Below are positions 58,367-64,000 of a stretch of 64,000 nt of DNA, piece after piece. Each line of letters opens with the position of its first letter. Positions within the stretch are counted from its first letter, which is position 1. The stretch spans positions 1,922,001 through 1,986,000 of the forward strand of contig NZ_CP046884.1 in NCBI RefSeq assembly GCF_014522205.1, read 5' to 3'. The stretch comes from Corynebacterium poyangense (GTDB lineage Bacteria > Actinomycetota > Actinomycetes > Mycobacteriales > Mycobacteriaceae). The notes under the pieces were generated by a model. The model did no database searches. It saw nothing but the letters and a program-made list of their open reading frames with translations, and had not been told where the DNA came from. The position numbers were made by a program, and so were the translations under genes.

Positions 58367-59071
58367 CTAGTGAGTTTTTGTTTCAAAAGGTGTAGCGTTG
58401 CGACCACGCAGCACGATGTCGAATTTGTACCCCAATGCCCAGTTAGGTCGCGTTTCGTCATAATCGAATACAGCAATCATTCGTTCTCTCGATCCCTCAG
58501 GCACCGAGTTATAGATGGGGTCCTGGAAAAAGAGAGGATCATTGGGAAAATACATTTGGGTCACTAACCTCTCGGTGAATTGTCGCCCAAAGAGCGAAAA
58601 GTGAATATGGGCTGGCCGCCAGGCATTGTGATGGTTCCCCCAGGGATAATTTCCGGGACGCACAGTATAAAAGTGGTAGTAGCCATCCTTATCTGTAATA
58701 GTGCGGGCTACGCCATTAAAATACGGGTCCAACGGTGCTGGCCAGGAATCATTCTTATGGCGATAACGGCCAGCCGCGTTAGCTTGCCAAGCTTCAACGA
58801 GAGTATCCGGCACTGGCTTTCCATCCCAACCGAGAACCCGGCCATGGACCAAAATTCTTTGCCCCATCGCTTCACCACCATTTGCCCGGGTCATATCATT
58901 ATCGACTTCCCCTAGATCGCTTTCACCAAAAACGGGACCAGTCAATTCTCCCATGCGATCAGGAATAATCAATAAATCGTTATTTGGGTTCCGGCGAATA
59001 GTTGTCCGATATTCTGGAAAATGAATCGGGGCGTAGATGCCATTTGTCGGGGAAAAAAACGGAAGAGTCAT
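58367..59071 (-). CDS. pcaH: Protocatechuate 3,4-dioxygenase beta subunit
   Basis: A 234-residue catalytic subunit that opens the ring of protocatechuate. The four Fe(III) ligands are visible with the right spacing: Tyr103 (AGRYRHKND), Tyr142 (GNYPWGNH), His155 and His157 (RPAHIHFS); the two Tyr are 39 residues apart, as in the Pseudomonas enzyme. First gene of the operon pcaH-G-B-C-pobA-permease-qsuB-qsuD. Tandem operator-like repeats lie upstream at 59117-59140. Confidence 0.95.
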   Translation of the reverse strand: MTLPFFSPTNGIYAPIHFPEYRTTIRRNPNNDLLIIPDRMGELTGPVFGESDLGEVDNDMTRANGGEAMGQRILVHGRVLGWDGKPVPDTLVEAWQANAAGRYRHKNDSWPAPLDPYFNGVARTITDKDGYYHFYTVRPGNYPWGNHHNAWRPAHIHFSLFGRQFTERLVTQMYFPNDPLFFQDPIYNSVPEGSRERMIAVFDYDETRPNWALGYKFDIVLRGRNATPFETKTH

Positions 59072-59116
59072 GTTATTTCATTCCTTACCTATTCAAAGTT
59101 CATTGGTGTGGAGACA

Positions 59117-59140
59117 TTATATATCGAATTATATATTGCA
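59117..59140. promoter_or_regulatory. Tandem repeats before pcaH, putative PcaR site
   Basis: TTATATATCGAA followed at once by TTATATATTGCA, a 12-base direct repeat with two to three differences, 46 bases upstream of pcaH. ATATATTGCA is shared with the first site before pcaI (42326-42340). Confidence 0.5.
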
Positions 59141-59162
59141 TACAATAGTTTCTTTACTTATT

Positions 59163-60860
59163 TTAATCCCTCCCCTCTGAAATAAACTCCCCCACCAGAA
59201 ATCCAAAGGTAAGTGCAGGCCCCAGGTTTGTGCCCCCGGCAGGATAGTAGCCTGACATGATACTAGCTCGATCATTTCCGGCACTAAATAAACCAGGAAT
59301 TGGTTCACCGTCACGTTTTATAACTTGCCCCCGTTCATTGGCCGCGATTCCTGCAAAAGTTCCAAAACTTCCCGGAACCACGCGAACGGCATAGAATGGC
59401 GCTTTCTCAATCGCTCCCAGCGAAGGATTAGGGAGGTTCTCTTGATCACCTCCGTAACGGTTAAAAGGCGTGCTACCACGGCCAAACTCCGGATCCACAC
59501 CTCGTTTCGCGTTTTCATTAAATTCTCGGATGGTATTTGCCAAAACTTCCGGATTAATTCCACATTTCCGAGCAAGCTCTTTGATGGTTTTTCCTTTAAC
59601 TAAATATCCACTCCGGAGATAGGGAGTTAAAGGGATAGGGAACGGTTTCGCCATACCTAAGGGATAACGTCGAACAAACTGGGAGTCTGCGATTTGCCAC
59701 GATTGTACAGGTTCACCTTTAGGGGTTTTATTAATCAAAGCTGATACGTAATCATGATATCCATTAGCTTCATTTACGAAGCGTTTTCCATTTGATAAGA
59801 CACCTATGCTGCCCGGTTTTGCTCGGTCCATAATATGCGGAAAGACACCCTGTTTTCCATTGAAATAAGGAACTAGAGAAACGGGACACCATGCTGCAGG
59901 AGAAGAATAATCATCGATTCTTAAATATCCACCCACACTTTCAGCGAGGCGTAAACCATCACCACACGCAGCATCTGGGGCTAGCGTATAATGCTTTTGC
60001 CCCGAGAGGGCTTTCGGAAAATGTTTTCCGACTAGTGTCTTATCTGCCGGAAACCCGCCTGTAGCTAAAACCACCCCATATTTCGCCTTAATGATCTCCC
60101 CGGTACCGAGACAAACCCCGGTCACTCTGCTGTCCTCCGATATTAATCTCGTTACAGCGCTTTGGGTACGAAATACCACCCCTTGTTCCCAAGCAGACCA
60201 AGCTAAACGACCCACCAGAGCAGTGCCATTAACCAATTGGCAACCGCGCCGATACCGTATCAGGTCCCACACATGATGCGTTACCCTGCGCGCGGCATGG
60301 AACAACCCTCGAGGACGAAGTCTAGCGGCAGCGAGAAATCCCATAAGATCTGGTCCAGCCATTATTCCCATTCCCAGGAAGGATGTCTCGTAGTATTGGG
60401 GCGCTAATATCTTCTGGATCCCGGGTGGCAACTGCTTAGCGTTGACCGGCTTCGGCCCCACCGAGCGGTGCCCGTTTCCAGCTCCCGGAAGATCTCCATA
60501 TATGTCCTTGATCGAAGTACCCGGAACGAACTGTAGTCTAGTTTTATGGTGGAAGAAATCGACCATTCTTGGTGCCGCATCAAGAAAACTCGAAATATTC
60601 TCTTTCTGGTAGTTATCTCCTATGACCGATTTCAAGTAAGTCTGAAATTGTTCAGAAGGTTCTTGGATTCCATCCTTACGAGCAAAAAATGTCCCTGGTG
60701 TCCACGCCCATCCTCCGGAACGGGCTGTCGCGCCACCAATAACGGGCTCTTTTTCAACCACAATAACTTTTAGGCCTTGATGAGCAGCGCTGACTGCTGC
60801 GGCTAATCCCCCAGCACCAGACCCGACTACTATAACGTCAACTTTCTGCGAGCTGGTCAT
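59163..60860 (-). CDS. KSTD-like FAD-dependent dehydrogenase C
   Basis: A 565-residue paralogue of A and B, starting at the ATG at 60860 (AAAGG 6 bases upstream), which overlaps the stop of the TIM-barrel gene by [23 protein letters not shown] and VEKEPVIGGATARSGG bind FAD; VFPHIMDRAKPGSIGVLSNG and NEANGYHDYVSAL are shared with copy A; GSFGTFAGIAAN and SGYYPAGGTNLG match the ketosteroid-dehydrogenase-like C-terminus. In an operon with a TIM-barrel protein and an MHS permease. It likely desaturates a cyclic ketone or acts on a hydroaromatic acid; substrate unknown. Confidence 0.82.
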   Translation of the reverse strand: MTSSQKVDVIVVGSGAGGLAAAVSAAHQGLKVIVVEKEPVIGGATARSGGWAWTPGTFFARKDGIQEPSEQFQTYLKSVIGDNYQKENISSFLDAAPRMVDFFHHKTRLQFVPGTSIKDIYGDLPGAGNGHRSVGPKPVNAKQLPPGIQKILAPQYYETSFLGMGIMAGPDLMGFLAAARLRPRGLFHAARRVTHHVWDLIRYRRGCQLVNGTALVGRLAWSAWEQGVVFRTQSAVTRLISEDSRVTGVCLGTGEIIKAKYGVVLATGGFPADKTLVGKHFPKALSGQKHYTLAPDAACGDGLRLAESVGGYLRIDDYSSPAAWCPVSLVPYFNGKQGVFPHIMDRAKPGSIGVLSNGKRFVNEANGYHDYVSALINKTPKGEPVQSWQIADSQFVRRYPLGMAKPFPIPLTPYLRSGYLVKGKTIKELARKCGINPEVLANTIREFNENAKRGVDPEFGRGSTPFNRYGGDQENLPNPSLGAIEKAPFYAVRVVPGSFGTFAGIAANERGQVIKRDGEPIPGLFSAGNDRASIMSGYYPAGGTNLGPALTFGFLVGEFISEGRD

Positions 60861-61636
60861 AACAAACCTTTCATAGATGTAGCTAACTCTTTTATCCAAG
60901 TTCCAGAATCTTTGAATCCAGCTGGATTAGGAGCTTCAATACTGATTGGGAGATCCTCTGGCAGAGCCGCTAAATACTCCGTTAATGGCAGCTCGCCTTG
61001 CCCCGGCGACAAACGGTGAGTGCGAGCCTCAGTAATCAATTCCTGATGACTGACCGGAGAATCTTTTGGAGCATCACACAATTGAAGCATCGATATGAAT
61101 TCTGCATATTTGGCTAATTCGGCAGCATCAACTCCTATGCGAGCCAAATGCAAGGTATCTGCCATCACCCCAGCCCCGGCAGCTTGAGCAATTCTTACTG
61201 CCGATTCCAATGTCTGTACTGGTTGATAGCTGATGGGTTCCAAAGAAACGGCTATTCCTTGCCTCTTGGCGTAGTCTGATAAATTCCCCAAGTTGTCAAT
61301 CAGGCGGTTTTCTTCCGGATCTCCGCCTGACACTGTAAAACTCCGAGCTTTCAAGCTGGCTGCTATATCAATCTCCCGAACCCAATCTTCGGAAGTTACC
61401 TCCGGGCTGAGACAAAGAAACTCAGTATCAACGACCCTTAAACCGGTTTTCTCAAGAAGACTCAACACCCTAGTATGCAGGGCGCCACCAATAGACAGGT
61501 CATGATGTGTTTCTGTTGGAGTTGCCGCCTTAACTCTTAAGCCCACAAAGTCAAAACCAGCATTTGCAGCCTTAATTATGAAATCATCTGGAGAAAGATG
61601 AAGTGCTGATAATGCAGCTAAACCTACTTCACGCAT
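60857..61636 (-). CDS. TIM-barrel sugar-phosphate isomerase/dehydratase-like protein
   Basis: A 259-residue protein of the AP-endonuclease-2 / xylose-isomerase-like family. Probable metal ligands: Glu in VSLEPISY, Asp and His in MADTLHLAR, Glu in ISIEAPNP. The segment QLCDAPKD followed by SPGQGELPLTEYL resembles the QLADAPRK and PGEGELNLPKFV of the QsuB N-terminal domain in this window, so it may be a second dehydratase of the 3-dehydroshikimate type or an inosose-like dehydratase. Co-transcribed with the MHS permease (19-base gap) and flavoprotein C (4-base overlap). Confidence 0.78.
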   Translation of the reverse strand: MREVGLAALSALHLSPDDFIIKAANAGFDFVGLRVKAATPTETHHDLSIGGALHTRVLSLLEKTGLRVVDTEFLCLSPEVTSEDWVREIDIAASLKARSFTVSGGDPEENRLIDNLGNLSDYAKRQGIAVSLEPISYQPVQTLESAVRIAQAAGAGVMADTLHLARIGVDAAELAKYAEFISMLQLCDAPKDSPVSHQELITEARTHRLSPGQGELPLTEYLAALPEDLPISIEAPNPAGFKDSGTWIKELATSMKGLL

Positions 61637-61655
61637 AACTATTGACCCCTTGTTT

Positions 61656-62993
61656 TTATGCTTCTAGCATTGAGTTTTCTTTTGAACGTTTCCGTAAGGG
61701 GTCATGTTCTGCCCCTAAGTCTTCTAGACGCACAAATGCTGTTTCTTTACTCGTCAATATAAGGAAAGCTGCGAACGCAATGCTCAATGAAACGAAACCT
61801 ACTACCGCTAACCAGCCTGCCCAATCCCTAAGAACGGTTGCAATGCTTGGAGCAAAACCTACAAACACCAAACCCACTTGGTTGCCCATAGCCATTCCGG
61901 TATAGCGAACCGAAGCTGAGAACATCTCTGGGAAATAGACTGTCCAGACCCCGTTCCAGCAAGAATAGAAGAATCCTTGGTTGAGGACGCAAAGGAAAAA
62001 TAGAAGTCCAATGTTACGGTCATTTAGAGCGGTGAAATATAGATACGTCGTGATAATGCAGCCTATTGCACCAAACACCAGTACGGGACGCCGCCCGATC
62101 TTGTCCGAAACAATTGCAGCAGCAGGAATTGTAGCGAGAGAAACCGCCATGGCCAATGTGTTGATCTGAACCATTGTTGCTCTGGGAATTCCAGCTACGT
62201 CGGTACCATACGTCAATGTATAAACCATGAAAGTTGTTTGGACAACAGAATAGAGAGTTACCCCGACAATTCTCAGTACGTCTCTCCACTGATTTTTCAG
62301 AACTTCTACAGCTGGAACAAACTCAGCTGGCTCAGCTTCTTCAGTTTTCTCAAAAACTGGCGTCTCCTCTAGATGAGTCCGGACAAAATAGGCAACTAAA
62401 AGAACCAGGGCTGAAAGCAAGAAAGGAACTCGCCACCCCCAACTCATGAGATGTTCTTCCGGAAGAGCAAGAAAAGGCATAAACACCAGACCTGCCAGCA
62501 CATTTCCTGCCGAGCAGCCAACCATTACCGAAGAAGTAAAGAAAGCACGCCGCCCTTCCGGGGAATGCTCCATAGTCATTGTCGATGCCCCCGCAGATTC
62601 GGCACCCGCCGAGAATCCTTGAGCTATGCGACAGGCAAATAGCAAAATGGTTGCAAGAATACCAACCGAATCATAAGTAGGCAGTAAGCCAATACTAATG
62701 GACGCCAATCCCATGACCACGAGCGTGATCATCAAAGCGGTCTTGCGTCCAATTTTATCTCCTATGTGACTCATCAACAGGCCACCTATTGGACGAGCGA
62801 TATATGCCACACCGAAAGACGCTAGGGAGGCAATGGTTGCGACAGTAGCATCGCCTTTGGGGAAGAAGAGATGATTGAATATTAATGCCGACGCCGAACC
62901 GTAAATGACAAAGTCATAGTATTCCAAGGTGGAACCCAAAAAGGATGCTAAAGCCGCTTTCTTTGGTGTTTTCACTGGATGGCCTGTACTCAT
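61656..62993 (-). CDS. MHS-family MFS permease (ShiA-like)
   Basis: A 445-residue, 12-segment permease. ASFLGSTLEYYDFVIYGSA in helix 1 and SHIGDKIGRKTAL in the loop after it mark the metabolite:H+ symporter (MHS) family, with relatives such as the shikimate permease ShiA and ProP. It begins the operon with the TIM-barrel protein and flavoprotein C, so it probably imports their substrate, perhaps a hydroaromatic acid. AGGAG lies upstream of the ATG. Confidence 0.85.
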   Translation of the reverse strand: MSTGHPVKTPKKAALASFLGSTLEYYDFVIYGSASALIFNHLFFPKGDATVATIASLASFGVAYIARPIGGLLMSHIGDKIGRKTALMITLVVMGLASISIGLLPTYDSVGILATILLFACRIAQGFSAGAESAGASTMTMEHSPEGRRAFFTSSVMVGCSAGNVLAGLVFMPFLALPEEHLMSWGWRVPFLLSALVLLVAYFVRTHLEETPVFEKTEEAEPAEFVPAVEVLKNQWRDVLRIVGVTLYSVVQTTFMVYTLTYGTDVAGIPRATMVQINTLAMAVSLATIPAAAIVSDKIGRRPVLVFGAIGCIITTYLYFTALNDRNIGLLFFLCVLNQGFFYSCWNGVWTVYFPEMFSASVRYTGMAMGNQVGLVFVGFAPSIATVLRDWAGWLAVVGFVSLSIAFAAFLILTSKETAFVRLEDLGAEHDPLRKRSKENSMLEA

Positions 62994-63138
62994 CGTGACT
63001 ATCTCCTGACTTGCTCATATCACTAGGGAGTCGTGAATCACCCCTGGAATTGACGAGAGTATGACGTGGATCATAATTCGATCTGCTAGGTTGGGCCGAA
63101 AATATCCCATTGAACGGGAAGGTTTGGGGGTATGTAGT

Positions 63139-63172
63139 AAAAAACTGCGCTGGTGAGTGCGAAATGCGCACC
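63139..63172 (-). terminator. Probable terminator after the IclR gene
   Basis: On the minus strand TGCGC and GCGCA can pair, with an alternative GTGCG/CGCAC hairpin inside, followed by GTTTTTT. It lies just after the IclR stop. The rest of the 184-base gap to the permease holds that operon's promoter. Confidence 0.55.
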
Positions 63173-63177
63173 CCCGT

Positions 63178-63957
63178 TCAGTATGCGAATCTTTTCATGC
63201 TGGTGATTCTGATGCTTAGCTCATCAGCCGCATTCATAACCGCCTCAGAGATGTGCGCCGGATCGGCTTGCTCCGTAAGAATTGTGCAGCTAACTGCGGC
63301 GACTACTGAAGAATGGGGCCCCCATACCGGAGCAGCTATTGCCGTATTCTCAGCAACTACCCCACCAATGATATGGGAATATCCCCTTTCTTGACATAGC
63401 TGCACCTGCTCCATCACCACTGAGGTTTCAACAGGATCCCCAAAGAACGTTGGACGCAACAAAGGGCCGCCGGACTTTAATTCTTTAAGCCACTGTTGGG
63501 GCCCGAACGCCAATAACGCAATCCCTGAAGAAGTCATGAAGATATCAGCACGTCCTCCATGGTATGCGAGGATTTCAGCCTCCCCAAACTCATCGCGATA
63601 GTCCAGATTAAGCGTTTGCCTTTGCGGGAAATCAGGTATCGCTAAAGCGACATAACAGCGCAATTTCGCGTGTAAACGCCCCAGGATGGGCTGAGAAAGG
63701 GCTCGCAACCGTTCTATCGGGCTGGTCTGCAAAAACGATTCCCAAGCTCGTCCGCCTAGCACAAAATTTCCATTGTCTAGCCGATCAAGCAATCCAACCT
63801 CCAGCATTTGCAAGCAAAGACGGTGTGCTGTGGAGGTGCTAAGGTCTGCAGATCTTGCTATCTGAGAGGCGCTCAACTGAGGAGAATTTGGACTGAATGC
63901 CTGGACGACACGTGCTGCGCGGGCAAGCACCGATTCGCCTGATGAGGAATTTGCCAC
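63178..63957 (-). CDS. IclR-family transcriptional regulator
   Basis: A 259-residue regulator: winged helix at residues 8-60 (VLARAARVVQAFSPNSPQ, ARSADLSTSTAHRLCLQM), then an IclR effector domain. Clearly different from PcaR in sequence. It lies upstream of and on the same strand as the MHS permease operon, with a terminator between; it probably controls that operon. The GTG start has TATGCT 6 bases upstream and no ribosome site, suggesting a leaderless mRNA. Confidence 0.86.
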   Translation of the reverse strand: MANSSSGESVLARAARVVQAFSPNSPQLSASQIARSADLSTSTAHRLCLQMLEVGLLDRLDNGNFVLGGRAWESFLQTSPIERLRALSQPILGRLHAKLRCYVALAIPDFPQRQTLNLDYRDEFGEAEILAYHGGRADIFMTSSGIALLAFGPQQWLKELKSGGPLLRPTFFGDPVETSVVMEQVQLCQERGYSHIIGGVVAENTAIAAPVWGPHSSVVAAVSCTILTEQADPAHISEAVMNAADELSIRITSMKRFAY

Positions 63958-63963
63958 AGGATC

Positions 63964-63969
63964 AGCATA
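63964..63969 (-). promoter_or_regulatory. -10 element of a leaderless promoter for the IclR gene
   Basis: TATGCT on the minus strand is 6 bases from the GTG at 63957, close to the end of the window. Confidence 0.45.
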
Positions 63970-64000
63970 CGTTCTAAGGGTAAACCCGCGTGATAAAAGT

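Overview
The window looks like the chromosome of a Corynebacterium (Actinobacteria). The reasoning is gene content and order, which match C. glutamicum as I remember it: rne-rplU-rpmA-obg-proB, ndk-DUF4233-folC-valS, mdh, clpX next to pcaJ-pcaI-pcaR-pcaF-pcaD, and metP with its tiny partner metS. Base composition is moderate (about half GC by eye). Many starts are GTG or TTG, and at least ten genes have a -10-like hexamer 6 to 8 bases before the start codon and no Shine-Dalgarno, the usual actinobacterial leaderless pattern. I saw no tRNA, rRNA, CRISPR array, transposase, integrase or phage gene. I do not name a species.

Layout. 1-14 kb holds metabolism and transport: the end of an FAD/4Fe-4S lactate-dehydrogenase-type protein, a YhgE/Pip membrane protein, an asparaginase, proA, the metP-metS importer, a 2-hydroxyacid dehydrogenase, an orphan PTS-IIC-like permease, a GlcD-type oxidase and proB. 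In C. glutamicum proB, the hydroxyacid dehydrogenase and proA lie together; here other genes have come between them. 13-31 kb is core housekeeping: obg, rpmA, rplU, rne, adhP, ndk, DUF4233, folC, valS, an Hsp70-like protein, mdh, a TetR regulator and trkH-trkA. 30.7-37.2 kb is an L-arabinose unit (araBDA, divergent araR, araE) with two matching operator-like palindromes. clpX, an acyl-CoA ligase and an exported HNH nuclease follow.

40.9-64 kb is a catabolic island for aromatic and hydroaromatic acids. It has a complete beta-ketoadipate pathway for protocatechuate: pcaHG, pcaB, pcaC, pcaD, pcaIJ and pcaF. It also has pobA (4-hydroxybenzoate to protocatechuate), qsuB and qsuD-like genes (shikimate to 3-dehydroshikimate to protocatechuate), an AAHS-type aromatic acid permease and an MHS-type permease. 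pcaH-G-B-C-pobA-permease-qsuB-qsuD forms one tightly packed eight-gene operon. Regulators are PcaR (IclR), a LysR protein and a second IclR protein.

The part least explained is a set of three flavoproteins of the 3-ketosteroid delta1-dehydrogenase-like family, each in a different operon of the island: after pcaD; with a zinc alcohol dehydrogenase and a YciI-like protein; and with a TIM-barrel isomerase/dehydratase-like protein and an MHS permease. All three keep the C-terminal Y-P-x-x-G motif of that family. My hypothesis is that they desaturate cyclic ketones made from hydroaromatic or cyclohexane carboxylates, producing 4-hydroxybenzoate or protocatechuate for the pca pathway. This is inference; no substrate can be read from sequence.
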